DNA from: Zea mays
Lineage: Eukaryota > Streptophyta > Magnoliopsida > Poales > Poaceae
Length of the DNA stretch: 64,000 nt
Assembly: GCF_902167145.1 (NCBI RefSeq)
Contig: NC_050098.1
Span: 10,746,501 to 10,810,500 of the forward strand
Direction: 5' to 3'
The notes under the pieces are model-generated. The model was given only the letters and a program-made list of their open reading frames with translations. It was not told the DNA's origin and searched no databases. A program made the translations under genes and the position numbers. The stretch's first letter is position 1. Every line of letters begins with the position of its first letter. Positions 33,301 through 44,934 of the stretch are shown one piece after another.

Positions 33301-34406
33301 ACGCCGGTGATGGACATGCGGCCACGTCGCCGGTAAGTGGAGGAGCGACAGAGTGGTTACTGTGCCCCAAGATCATCCATGGTGAGATCTTTTCTCTAGA
33401 GGATTATCTATGTTTAGCTGGGCGGGAATCACGACGCCGGCATGAATCCGAGCGCACGATCACAGACGGCGAGAGGCTGAGCTGGCGACCTGATCCCTTC
33501 ACTGTACCCTCGAACTCTTCTTCAGTGCGCATGGCAGCCAAGGTTTAGGGTCAAATCTCTCTCCATTTTCTATGGCAACCAGTTGATCGACCAGTAACAA
33601 AGTTGTTGTTTGATGATCCAACAACAATCTTGCTATAGCAATCATAACCAGATAATGATTGGATCATGATCAAATTTAAGCTCAAAGATAGCTTCATCAC
33701 ACTGTCACACCAGAATTCAGTCCCCAGACAGCCTGACAGCCCATCTTTGGGTGTATTTATCTCCAATTTCTTCATCACAACCATGCTTACTCTCTTAAGC
33801 GAAGTTATTCTCTTTTGATAGTTCTACAATATTGATGTGGTGACCTAGGGTAAATTCTCAATAATTTGGAAGATACAAGGGCTCAAAGTTGAGTCAACCA
33901 CACTGAATTTCAGACTTAGGTTTAGAACTCAAATAGGGTCTTTTTGCAAATAGGTCCAAAATTCAGGGTTTAGCTTGCAAATCTTCATGATTGTGAACCA
34001 TATGATTTAAGACACCTCACTTTAATAGTTTTTGCACTTTAGTCCAAAAGTGCCCTAATTTTGCACTTAGCCCCCTAGGGTTTTGGTTTAGAGTTTTCCA
34101 GGGTCCTTTTTAGGGTTTTTGGTATTTCAGGGATGTGAATGTAATGTAGGTCCATTCTTAGTAACATTTTATGACTTTTCACTTAAGCTTTAGGGTTTTC
34201 TCTTTTTGGATTTTGTTTTACCCTTCTGAACCCCATTTAGGGTTAAGTACCCTACTCTAGGGTTTTATTTGCAAAATGCCATATCAATACAACTTGTTTG
34301 AAACTTTTGCCTAGTGAATGCATTCTTGGTGTATCAAATATATGAAATACTAATGCTGATGATGTTATGCTCAAGTTTTATTAACAGTAACACCAGGGGT
34401 GTTACA
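30386..34406 (-). repeat. 3' LTR of element E
   Basis: The repeat is 4021 bp. On the minus strand it starts TGTAACACCCC and ends with a GTCACA-type end. It is close to 51061-55071 from 30386 to about 32485 and from about 33770 to 34406. Between these it is strongly diverged, and that stretch includes the TATA (TCAATTTATAGG on +, 33101-33112). Open frames inside it have no recognisable domain. Confidence 0.9.
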
Positions 34407-34420
34407 TCCTTCCCCACATA
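34407..34420 (-). other. Polypurine tract of E
   Basis: The minus strand reads TGTGGGGAAGGA immediately before the LTR start TGTAACACC at 34406, the usual PPT position. Confidence 0.75.
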
Positions 34421-34559
34421 AAAGAATCTCGTCCAGAGATTAAAAGTCCTAGGGTAAGTAGTGGAAAAGGAAATGCTTCATGTTTTTATTTCCTGATTTT
34501 TGGTACAAGGCAGGGGTGGTTTGGGGGCTCACTCCTTTATTACAACAATTATATACATA

Positions 34560-36286
34560 TCACAATTTACATGAGGCTAGAAAGCCTGGGAAATTCTTCT
34601 CTAAAAAGTCTTGAGTCTCCCATGTAGCCTCATCTTCAGAATGTTGGTTCCACAGTATCTTGTAAAACTTGAGAGTTTTTCTTTGGGTAACCCTGTCCTT
34701 TTGATCCAAGACTTGAATAGGGTGTTCTGAGTATGTCAAGTCTGGCTCTAGGACAACATCTGTTACTTCGATAGTTCGATCTGGAACCCGAAGACATTTC
34801 TTCAGTTGAGACACGTGGAACACATTATGTACAGCATACAAGGTTTCGGGTAGTTGAAGTCGGTATGCCATTGGCCCGCATTGTTCAAGGACAAGGAAAG
34901 GACCAATGTATCGAGGTGTAAGCTTTCCTTTTATCCCGAAACGTGTTACACTCTTCATTGGGGAGACCTTCAGATAGACATAATCTCCCACCAAAAAATA
35001 TAAGGGCATTCGCCATTTGTCTGCATAACTTTTCTGACGAGCTTGAGCTTTCTTCAAATGATGAATTATTCGTTGAACTTTCTCTTCGGTTTCTTTTACC
35101 ACATCTGGCCTGAAGAAACTCCTTTCCCCTGGTTTAGACCAGTTTAATGGAGTGCGACACCGTCGACCATACAAAGCTTCAAATGGTGCCATCTTAATGC
35201 TTTCTTGATAGCTGTTATTATATGAGAACTCTGCTAATGGTAAACAATCATCCCATTTCTGTGGGAACTCCAGAACACATGCTCGTAACATATCTTCAAG
35301 TATCTGATTGACCCTCTCAATCTGTCCACTGGTCTGAGGATGATAGGTCGAACTGTGAAGCAATTTGGTACCCAGGGATTTATGAAGTTATTCCCAGAAT
35401 TTGGATACGAATTGAGGTCCACGATCCGACACTATAGTCTTCGGAACACCGTGCAAACTAAGAATACGAGCAATATACAGTTTCGCATATGCGATGACTG
35501 GATATTTTACTTTGGCTGGAAGAAAATGGGCAACCTTGGTAAGTCTAATCAATGATAACCCAAATGGAGTCAAAGCCTTTTGCCGTTCTGGGTAATCCCA
35601 CAATGAAGTCCATACTAATATCTTCCCATTTCCATGTTGGTATTGATAACGATTGTAATGGACCAGCAGCTTTCAGGTGTATGGCCTTGACACGTTTACA
35701 AGTGTCACATCTAGCCACATAGCGTGTGATTTCAATCTTCATCTTTGTCCACCAATAATGTTGTTTTAAATAATGATACATCTTAGTGCTTCCGGGATGA
35801 ATAAAATAGCGACTAAGATGTGCTTCATCTAAAATTTGTTGGCGAACCCCTTCATTCTTCGGCACAACTATGCGGTTGTTGAACCATACAACACCTTGAT
35901 CGTCTTCTTTGAAGCAGTTGGCTTTTCCAGCCTTTATCTTCTCATGGATATGTTTCATACCTTCATCATTCTTTTGTGCGTCAAATATCCTTTGTAAAAG
36001 GATTGACTCAAGCTTTAGCTGATTTAGAGTTCCATGCTGAATCATTCCCAGGTTCAGATTCTCCATCTCCTGGCATAATGTAATGTCACTAGTCCTCATT
36101 GTTAGACAATGGCAGGAGGCCTTGCGACTAAGTGCATCTACCACTACATTAGCTTTGCCTGGGTGATAATAGATCTCTAGTTCATAATCCTTGATCAGCT
36201 CGAGCCATCTCCTTTGTCTCATATTGAGCTCGGATTGGGTGAAGATGTACTTCAAACTTTTGTGGTCTGTATAAATATGACATTCT
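34560..36286 (-). pseudogene. pol: RNase H tail, integrase and chromodomain of E
   Basis: Frames 36297-35545, 35603-35388 and 35363-34560 make one integrase with a frameshift near 35550-35600 and an in-frame stop near 35385. It starts with an RNase H tail ([14 protein letters not shown]). The zinc domain follows (H in [15 protein letters not shown], then CDTCKR). The core Asp residues are in [13 protein letters not shown] and VSDRGPQFVS, and the Glu in SGQIERVNQ. The C-terminus has the GPFLVLEQCGPMAYRL module and a chromodomain-like end (EHPIQVLDQKDRVT, EDEATWETQDFL). Chromodomains direct chromovirus integration to heterochromatin. It ends 150 bp before the LTR. Confidence 0.87.
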
Positions 36287-36520
36287 AGGTGTATCAAATA
36301 TATGAAATACTAATGCTGATGATGTTATGCTCAAGTTTTAGTAACAGTAACACCAGGTGTGTTACACAAGGCATCTGCCACTACATTAGCTTTGCTCGGG
36401 TGATAATGAATCTCCAGTTCATAGTCTTTAATAAGCTCGAGCCATTGCCTTTGTCTCATGTTCAATTCTTACTGGGTGAAAATATACTTGAAGCTTCTAT
36501 GATCTATATAAATGTGACAG
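36133..36520 (-). repeat. RNase H duplication flanking an LTR fragment in E
   Basis: About 150 bp of RNase H coding occurs at 36133-36282 and again at 36371-36520, with roughly 15% difference. Between them, 36287-36366 matches the first 80 bases of the E LTR (minus strand, TGTAACACACC...). The copies are direct, so pol reads into an LTR start and then repeats part of RNase H. Confidence 0.85.
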
Positions 36521-37948
36521 ATATTACCTAGCAGATAATGATGCAATATCTTCAGGGCATGAACCACTGCAGCTAGCTCCAGGTCATGAGTTGGATAATG
36601 CTCCTCATGCCGGCGTAACTGCCTTGAAGCATAAGCTATTACTCGGCCTTCTTTCATTAACACATAGCCGAGACCACTGCTTGATGCGTCACAATACACA
36701 TCAAAGGGCTTTTCAATATCCGGTTGAGCCAATACCGGAGCAGTGGTTAATAATACCTTCAATTGTTCAAAGGCTTCATTACACTTTGAAGACCAATTGA
36801 ATTTAGTGTCATTCTTCAAAAAACTTGTGATTGGTTTCACAAGCTTGGAAAAATCTGGTATAAATCGGTGGTAATAGCCAGCCAGTCCAAGGAAACTTCG
36901 GACTTGATGTACAGTGGTTGGGGGTTTCCACTCCAAAATATCCTTGACTTTGCTGGGATCTACCGCAATCCCCTTGGCAGATAACACATGTCCCAGAAAT
37001 TGGATTTCTTCCAGCCAGAACGCGCACTTACTGAACTTAGCATACAATTGATGTTCTCTTAAGTGCGTCAACACGATCCGTAAATGCTGAGCATGCTCCT
37101 CTTCATTCTTGGAATATATTAAGATATCGTCGATGAATACCACCACAAACTTGTCCAACTCAAGCACAAATACTGAGTTCATCAAATAAGTGAAGTGGGC
37201 AGGAGCATTCATTAGTCCGAAAGACATTACCAAATATTCAAATAACCCATACCGCATAGTGAATGCGGTCTTCGGTATATCTTTGGGCCGGATACGGATC
37301 TGATGATAGCCCGATCTGAGGTCAATCTTGGAGAATACCCTTGCTCCAGTCAGTTGATCAAATAGAATGTCAATTCGTGGAAGAGGGTACTTATTTTTGA
37401 TAGTAACCTCATTAAGGGGTCTATAATCCACACACATTCGAGGTGTTTGGTCCTTCTTCTTGACGAAGATGACTGGACAACTCCATGGCGACGAGCTTGG
37501 TCGGATGAATCCCTTCTCAAGTAGATCTTGCAATTGGGTCTTGAGTTCTGCCAGCTCATTTGGAGGCATTCGGTACGATCTTCTAGAAATGGGAGCCGTA
37601 CCGGGCTTCAACTCAATTACAAACTCTACATCTCTTTCTGTAGGCAATCCAGGCAAATCTTCTGGAAAGACATCTGGGAACTCACATACTACCAGAATAT
37701 CTTTGATTTCCGGTATAATGGCTTCATAAATTTGGCCAATTGGTTTAGCTGGAATAGCTATGGGGATAGACAAAAGAATTTCTTCTTGGCCATAACTCAA
37801 CCTGATTGTTCTTAGATCAGTGTTGAGGACTGCTTTATGTTGGGCCAACCAATTCATGCCCAAAATTACATCTATGTCTTAGCCTTTCAGAACAATCATC
37901 TTAGTAGGAAAGTCCCGTCCAGCCAATGTTACGGGCACTTGGTAAGCC
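36469..37948 (-). pseudogene. pol: Reverse transcriptase and RNase H of E
   Basis: An open frame of 465 codons (37863-36469) is the intact core of this pol. It has the protease-RT linker ([20 protein letters not shown]), RT blocks [34 protein letters not shown] and the catalytic [10 protein letters not shown] (about 37114-37143). The thumb is [11 protein letters not shown]. RNase H follows ([29 protein letters not shown]). Upstream, 37864-37948 is the protease end with one stop; C interrupts just beyond. The frame ends in the duplicated RNase H segment. RT itself looks undamaged, but the polyprotein is broken. Confidence 0.9.
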
Positions 37949-37953
37949 ACTTC

Positions 37954-38538
37954 TGAAAGTCGCCTAGAGGGGGGTGAATAGGCGGAATCTAAAAATTATA
38001 AACTTAAGCACAACTACAAGCTGGGGTTAGCGTTAGAAATATAAACGAGTCCGAAAGAGAGGGCGAAAACAAATCACAAGCAAATGAGAATGGATGACAC
38101 AATGATTTGTTTTACCGAGGTTCGGTTCTTGCAAACCTACTCCCCATTAAGGTGGTCACAAAGACCGGGTCTCTTTCAACCCTTTCCCACTCTCAAACGG
38201 TCACATAGACCGAGTGAGCTTCCTTCCTTGATTTCCCGAGTCACTTAGACCCCGCAAGGACCACCACACAATTGTGTCTCTTGCTTAGCTTACAAGGTTT
38301 TGAGAGTAAGAATGAGAGAAATAAGAAAGCCAACCAAGCAACAAGAGCAACAAAAGAACACAAGTCGATCTCCTCACAAGTCCTAAAAACTAGAGTTTAA
38401 TTGGGGACTTTGATTCGATTGGAGGTTTTGATTTGTATCTTGGAGTGTTGTGTATTGCTCATGTATTGAATGAGGTGTAGTGAATGCTTGGATGTCTTGA
38501 AGAGTGGTGGTTGGGGGGTATTTATAGCCCCAACCACA
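37954..38538 (-). repeat. 3'-most partial LTR of C
   Basis: It matches 39721 to about 40306 from TGAAAGTCGCC to the TATA region (TATTTATAGCCCC). It is then replaced by gag from about 38533. ACCACA is shared by both parents at the join, a microhomology. Confidence 0.88.
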
Positions 38539-39672
38539 TTTGTAGCACACTTTCTTGGAGCGGGGCTTGTAGTCCTTCCCCCTCCTTTGCTTGAGGATTT
38601 TGCGGAAGCTCTTGATAATGAGCGTCATCTCCTCATTGTCAAGCTTGGAGGCGTTGATGGGGACCCTACTCGGTGTAGAGTCTTCTTTCTTCTCCTCCGT
38701 TGCCTTGAATGCAACGGGTTGTGTTTCGGGTACGGAGGAGGAGGCGCCTTGCTCGATGATCTTCTTGGAGCCTTTGATCATTAATTCAAAGCTCACAAAT
38801 TTTCCTATTACTTCCTCGGGAGACATTAGTTTATATCTTGGATCACCACGAATTAATTGAACTTGAGTGGGGTTAAGGAATACGAGTGATCTAAGAATAA
38901 CCTTGACCATTTCATGGTCATCCCACTTGGTGCTCCCGAGGTTGCGCACTTGGTTCACCAAGGTTTTTAGCCGGTTGTACATGGCTTGCGGGTTTTCGCC
39001 TTGGTTGAGCATGAAGCGACCGAGCTCCCCCTCGATCGTTTCCCTCTTGGTGATCTTCGTCACTTCGTCTCCTTCGTGCGCGGTCTTGAGCACGTCCCAA
39101 ATCTCTTTGGCGCTCTTCAACCCTTGCACCTTGTTATACTCCTCTCGACTTAGAGAGGCGAGGAGTATTGTGGTAGCTTGTGAGTTGAAGTGCCGGATTT
39201 GGGCAACTTCGTCCGAATCATAGCCCTCATCCCCTACGGATGGTACCTGTACACCAAACTCAACAACATCCCAAATACTAGTGTGGAGTGAGGTTAGGTG
39301 ATGCCTCATTTTATCACTCCACATGTTATAATCTTCACCGTCAAAAACCGGTGGTTTGCCTAATGGGACGGAAAGTAATGGAGTACGTTTAGAAATGCGA
39401 GGGTAGTGTAGGGGAATCTTACTAAACTTCTTGCGCTCATGGCCCTTAGAAGTTACGGACGGCACATTGGAGCCGGAGGTGGATGGCGACGAAGAGTCAG
39501 TCTCGTAGTAGACCACCTTCTTCATCCTCTTTTTCTTTTCACCACTCCGATGCGACTTGTGAGAAGGTGATTCCTCCTTCTTGTTGCGGGACTCTCCCGA
39601 TGGAGCCTTCCGGTGGCTTGTGGCGGGCTTCTCGCCGGTCACCATCTCCTTCTTGGCGTGATCTCCCGACAT
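38383..39672 (-). pseudogene. gag: Second gag copy of C, fused to LTR
   Basis: ATG at 39672, about 48 bp from the middle LTR. The frame matches the first gag (46191-47597) almost residue for residue: LPLGKPPVFDGEDYNMW-type core start VPLGKPPVFDGEDYNMW and GELGRFMLNQGENPQ. It stops matching in the middle of the zinc knuckle, after VCYKCG. It then reads antisense LTR in frame (WGYKYPPTTTLQDIQAF) for about 50 codons to a stop at 38383. The knuckle lacks its His and last Cys. The ORF is open throughout, so a shortened Gag could be made if transcribed from the middle LTR. Confidence 0.85.
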
Positions 39673-39720
39673 CACTTCGAGCGGTTAGGCTCTAATGAAG
39701 CATCGACCTCTGATACCAAT

Positions 39721-40894
39721 TGAAAGTCGCCTAGAGGGGGGTGAATAGGCGGAATCTGAAAATTATAAACTTAAGCACAACTACAAGCCGGGGTTAGCGT
39801 TAGAAATATAAATGAGTCCGAAAGAGAGGGCGAAAACAAATCACAAGCAAATGAGAATGGATGACACGGTGATTTGTTTTACTGAGGTTCGGTTCTTGCA
39901 AACCTACTCCCCGTTGAGGTGGTCACAAAGACTGGGTCTCTTTCAACCCTTTCCCTCTCTCAAACGGTCACTTAGACCGAGTGAGCTTCCTTCCTTGATT
40001 TCCCGGGTCACTTAGACCCCGCAAGGACCGCCACACAATTGGTGTCTCTTGCTTAGCTTACAAGGTTTTGAGAGTAAGAATGAGAGAAAGAAGAAAGCCA
40101 ACCAAGCAACAAGAGTAACAAAAGAACACAAGTCGATCTCCTCACAAGTCCTAAAAACTAGAGTTGAATTGGGGACTTTGATTCGATCGGAGGATTTGAT
40201 TTGTGTCTTGGAGTGTTGTGTATTGCTCTTGTATTGAATGAGGTGTAGTGAATGCTTGGATGTCTTGAAGAGTGGTGGTTGGGGGGTATTTATAGCCCCA
40301 ACCACAAATATGGCTGTTGGTGAAGGCTTCTGTCGTATGGCGCACCGGACAGTCCAGTGCGCCACCGGACATTGTCCGGTGCGCCAGCCACGTCACCAGG
40401 TCGTTAGGTTCCGACCGTTGGAGCTCTGACAAATGGGGCCACTGGACAATCCAGTGGTGCACCAGACAGGTCCTGTAGACTGTCCGGTGCGCCTTCGGTC
40501 GCCTGCTCTGACTTCTGCGCGCGCAGGCGCGCACTATAGTGCATTTAATGTCTTCTGTAGACGACCGTTGGCGCGAAGTAGTCGTTGCTCCGCTGGCACA
40601 CCGGACAGTCCAGTGAATTATAGCGGAGCGGCCTACCAAATTCCCGAAGCTGGCAAGTTCAGAGTCGATCTCCCTGGTGCACCGGACAGTCTGGTGCGCC
40701 AGACCAGGGCTGCCTTCGGTATACTTTGCTCCTTTGTTTTGAACCCTTTCTTTTGACTTGTATTGGTTTGTTGTGAACCTTTGGCACCTGTAGAACTCAT
40801 AATCTAGAACAAACTAGTTAGTCCAATTGTTTGTGTTGGGCAATTCAACCACCAAAATTCATATAGGAAAAGGTTTGACCCTATTTCCCTTTCA
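39721..40894 (-). repeat. Middle LTR of C
   Basis: The repeat is 1174 bp, TGAAAGTCGCC to TTTCCCTTTCA, with palindromes of the CACCGGACAGTCC type at about 40340-40690. A PBS (about 39706-39718, TGGTATCAGAGGT on minus) adjoins its left side and a PPT its right side. It therefore serves as 3' LTR for the right unit and 5' LTR for the left unit. Confidence 0.92.
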
Positions 40895-41683
40895 ATCTCC
40901 CCCTTTTTGGTGATTGATGCCAACACAAACCAAAGCAAATATAACAGTGCAGAATTGAACTAGTTTGCATAATGTAAGTGCAAATGTTGCTTGGAAATGA
41001 AACCAATATACTTATTTCAATAGAAGTGTATGGATGGTTTTCTTCTTATTTAAAATTTTGGACCTCATTTGCACCACGAGTTTTGTTTTTTTGCAAATCC
41101 TTTGTAAAATTCTTTTCAAAACATTTTGCAAATAGTCAAAGGTACATGAATAAGATTGAAAGAAGCATTTTCAAGATTTGAATTTTTCCCCCTGTTTCAA
41201 ATGCTTTTCCTTTGACTTAAACAAAACCCCCCCTAAATAAAATTCTCCTCTTAGTGTTCAAGAGGGTTTTGCAAGTTTTGAAGGTACTACTTTCTCCCCC
41301 TTTTGAACACAATAAGATATCAATTTGAAAAACTCCCCCTAAATAAAATTCGGTGGTGGTGCGGTCCTTTTGCTTTGGGCTCATACTTTCTCCCCCTTTG
41401 GCATGAATCGCCAAAAACGGATACTTGTGAGTGAAATATAAGCCCTTTTACTTTCTCCCCAATGGCAAATAAATAGAGATGAGTGAAGATTATACCAAAG
41501 TGGAGAATAATGCGGAATACCGGCAAATATCGATGGAGTTGAGTGGAAGCGCCTTCTTTGCCGAATACTCCATTTCCCTTTCAATTCTATGACTAAGCAT
41601 AATAATAAACTTGAAAACACATTAGTCATAGACATAAAAGAGATTTGATCAAAGGTATATAAATGAGGTATGTGTGCAAAGAA
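40895..41683 (-). other. 3' non-coding region of C with PPT array
   Basis: CTCCCCC-type tracts occur at about 40897, 41188, 41226, 41295, 41332, 41391 and 41455, i.e. repeated polypurine tracts on the coding strand. The one next to the LTR reads TCTCCCCCTTTTTGGTGATT, as in A and B. No gene. Confidence 0.7.
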
Positions 41684-43200
41684 TCAATCAAAATTCCTAG
41701 AATCAAGGATATTTAGCTCATTCCTAAGTTTGGTAAAGGTTTTCTCATCTAAAGGCTTGGTAAAGATATCGGCCAATTGATCTTTGGTGTTTATATAGGC
41801 TATCTCGATATCCCCCTTTTGTTGGTGATCTCTCAGAAAGTGATACCGAATGGCTATGTGCTTAGTGCGGCTGTGTTCAACGAGATTATTTGCCATACGG
41901 ATTGCACTCTCATTGTCACATAGGAGAGGGACTTTGCTAAACTTGTAGCCATAGTCCCTAAGGGTTTGCCTCATCCAAAGCAATTGCGCGCAACAATGGC
42001 CTGCGGCAATGTACTCGGCTTCGGTGGTAGAAAGAGCTACTGAGTTTTGTTTCTTTGAAGCCCAAGACAACAGGGATCTCCCCAGAAACTGACAAGTCCC
42101 CGATGTGCTCTTCCTATCAATCTTACACCCTGCCCAATCAGCATCAGAATATCCTAATAAATCAAATGAGAATCCCTTGGGGTACCAAAGACCAAACTTA
42201 GGTGTTTGAACTAAATATCTCAAGATTCGCTTCACGGCCCTAAGGTGAACTTTCTTAGGATCGGCTTGAAATCTTTCACACATGCATACAGAAAGCATAA
42301 TATCAGGTCGAGATGCACATAAATAGAGTAAGGATCCTATCATCGACCGGTATACCTTTTGATCTACGGATTTACCTCCCGTGTCGAGGTCGAGATGCCC
42401 ATTGGTTCCCATAGGTGTCTTGATGGGCTTGGCATCCTTCATTCCAAACTTGGTGTGTATATCTTGAATGTACTTCGTTTGGCTGATGAAGGTGCCCTCT
42501 TGGAGTTGCTTGACTTGGAATCCTAGAAAATACTTCAATTCCCCCCATCATAGACATCTCGAATTTTTTAATCATGATCCTACTAAACTCTTCACACATA
42601 GATTTGTTAGTAGACCCAAATATGATATCATCAACATAAATTTAGAGTACAAACAAATCATTTTCAATAGTTTTAGTAAAGAGAGTAGGATCGGCCTTTC
42701 CGACTTTGAAGCCATTAGTGATAAGGAAATCTCTTAGGCATTCATACCATGCTCTTGGGGCTTGCTTGAGCCCATAAAGCGCCTTAGAGAGTTTGTAGAC
42801 ATGGTTAGGATACTCACTATCTTCAAAGCCGGGAGGTTGCTCAACATAGACCTCTTCTTTGATTGGTCCATTAAGGATGGCACTCTTCACGTCCATTTGG
42901 TAAAGCTTAAAGCCATGGTAAGTAGCATAGGCAAGTAATATACGAATTTACGCAAGCCTAGCTATGGGTGCATAGGTTTCACCAAAATCCAAACCTTCGA
43001 CTTGTGAGTACCCTTTGGCCACAAGTCGTGCCTTGTTCCTTGTCACCACACCATGCTCATCTTGCTTGTTGCAGAAGACCCACTTGGTTCCTACAACATT
43101 TTGGTTTGGACGTGGAACTAAATGCCATACCTCATTTCTTGTGAAGTTGTTGAGCTCCTCTTGCCAACACCCAATCCGAATCTTTAAGTGCGTCCTCTAC
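41684..43200 (-). pseudogene. pol: Reverse transcriptase and RNase H of C
   Basis: The C-terminal frame (42538-41684, 285 codons) is intact. It has the RT end [15 protein letters not shown] and the full Copia RNase H with LLGYSDADWAGCKIDRKS, VALSTTEAEYIAAGHC, LLCDNESAIRMANN and the KHIAIRYHFLRD tail. Upstream RT is broken. A stop precedes [10 protein letters not shown], an extra C near 42541-42547 shifts the frame after FEMSMMG, and another lesion lies before MDVKSAILNG (about 42896). The RNase H domain would remove RNA from the cDNA hybrid. Confidence 0.87.
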
Positions 43201-43301
43201 CCTGTGTGGCTCAATAGAGGAGACAAAAGAGTAATGTTCACAAAAATGAGCAACACGAGATCGAGTGGTTACCCCCTTATGAATGTCTCCTAGGATGGTG
43301 T

Positions 43302-44926
43302 TCACGGGGTGATCTCGTTGGATTGCTTGGTGGACTCTTGGGTGTGGCAGCCTTTGATTTTGCTCATCTTCCTCGTCTTGATCATCGGCATCTCCCCTTG
43401 ATCCTTGTCCTCCTCTTGAGGTGGCTCCTCTTCTTGATCTTCTCCTTCATCATCTTGAGCCTCATCCTCATTTTGAGTTGGTGGAGATGCTTGTATGGAG
43501 GAAGATGGTTGATCTTGTGCTTGTGGAGGCTCTTCAAATTCCTTAGGACACACATCCCCAATGGACATGTTCCTTAGCGCAACGTACGAAGCCTCTTCAT
43601 CATCTAGCTCATCAAGATCAACTTGCTCTACTTGAGAGCCATTAGTTTCATCAAACACAATGTCACATGAAACTTCAACTAGTCCAGTGGACTTGTTAAA
43701 GACTCTATATGCCCTTGTGTTTGAGTCATAACCAACTAAGAAGCCTTCTACAGCCTTAGGAGCAAATTTAGATTTTCTAACTCTTTTAACAAAAATAAAG
43801 CATTTGCTACCAAAGACTCTAAAATATGAAACATTGGGCTTTTTACCGGTGAGGAGTTCATAGGATGTTTTCTTGAGGATTCGGTGTAGATATAACCGGT
43901 TGATGGCGTAGGAAGCGGTGTTGACCGCCTCGGCCCAACACCTATCCGAAGTCTTGTACTCATAAAGCATGGTCCTTGCCATGTCCAATAGAGTTCTATT
44001 CTTCCTCTCCACTACACCATTTTGTTGTGGCGTGTAGGGAGAAGAGAACTCATGCTTGATGCCCTCCTCCTCAAGAAAGCCTTCTATTTGTGAGTTCTTG
44101 AACTCCGTTCCATTGTCGCTTCTAATTTTCTTGATCCTCAAGCCGAACTCATTTTGAGCCCGTCTCAAGAATCCTTTCAAAGTCTCTTGGGTTTGAGATT
44201 TATCCTGCAAAAAGAATACCCAAGTGAAGCGAGAATAATCATCCACAATAACTAGACAGTACTTACTCCCATCGATGCTTATATAAGCTATCGGGTCGAA
44301 TAGGTCCATGTGGAGGAGCTCGAGTGGCCTGTCAGTCGTCATGATGTTCTTGTGTGGATGATGAACACCAACTTGCTTCCCTGCTTGGCATGCGCTACAA
44401 ATCCTGTCTTTCTCAAAATGAACATTGGTTAGTCCCAAAATGTGTTCTCCCTTTAGAAGTTTATGAAGATTCTTCATCCCAACATGGGCTAGTCGGCGAT
44501 GCCAGAGCCAACCCATGTTAGTCTTAGCAATTAAGCAAGTATCGAGTTCAGTTCTATTGAAATCAACTAAGTATAGCTGAACCTCTAATACTCTCTTAAA
44601 AGCTACTGAATCATCACTTCTTCTAAAGACAGTAACACCTGTATCCGTAAAAAGATAGTTGTAACCCATTTTGCATAATTGAGAAACAGAAAGCAAGTTG
44701 TAATCTAAAGAATCTACAAGAAAAACATTGGAAATAGAATGGTCAGGTGATATAGCAATTTTACCCAATCCTTTGACCAAACCATGATTTCCATCCCCGA
44801 ATGTGATGGCTCTTTGGGGATCTTGGTTTTTCTCGTAGGAGGAGAACATTCTTTTCTCCCCAGTCATGTGGTTTGTGCAACCACTGTCAATGATCCAACT
44901 TGAGCCCCCAGATGCATAAACCTACA
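43302..44926 (-). pseudogene. pol: Protease and integrase of C
   Basis: One continuous frame. The protease active site WIIDSGCTNHMTG is at about 44868-44910, then GDGNHGLVKGLGKIAI. The integrase zinc region has HRRLAHVGMKNLHKLL and CSACQAG, and the rve core has LLHMDLFD, IRSDNGTEF and QQNGVVERKNRTL, so the D-D-E triad is present. The end is acidic (DEDEAQDDEGEDQEEE), like A. There is no shift between protease and integrase here, unlike A. It ends near 43302, just before RT. Confidence 0.88.
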
Positions 44927-44934
44927 AAACAAAT

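Noticed and set aside
32376..33548. Several 70-150 codon ORFs in the 3' LTR of E
   Set aside because: They lie in the divergent LTR block, have no domain and are not kept in the other LTR.
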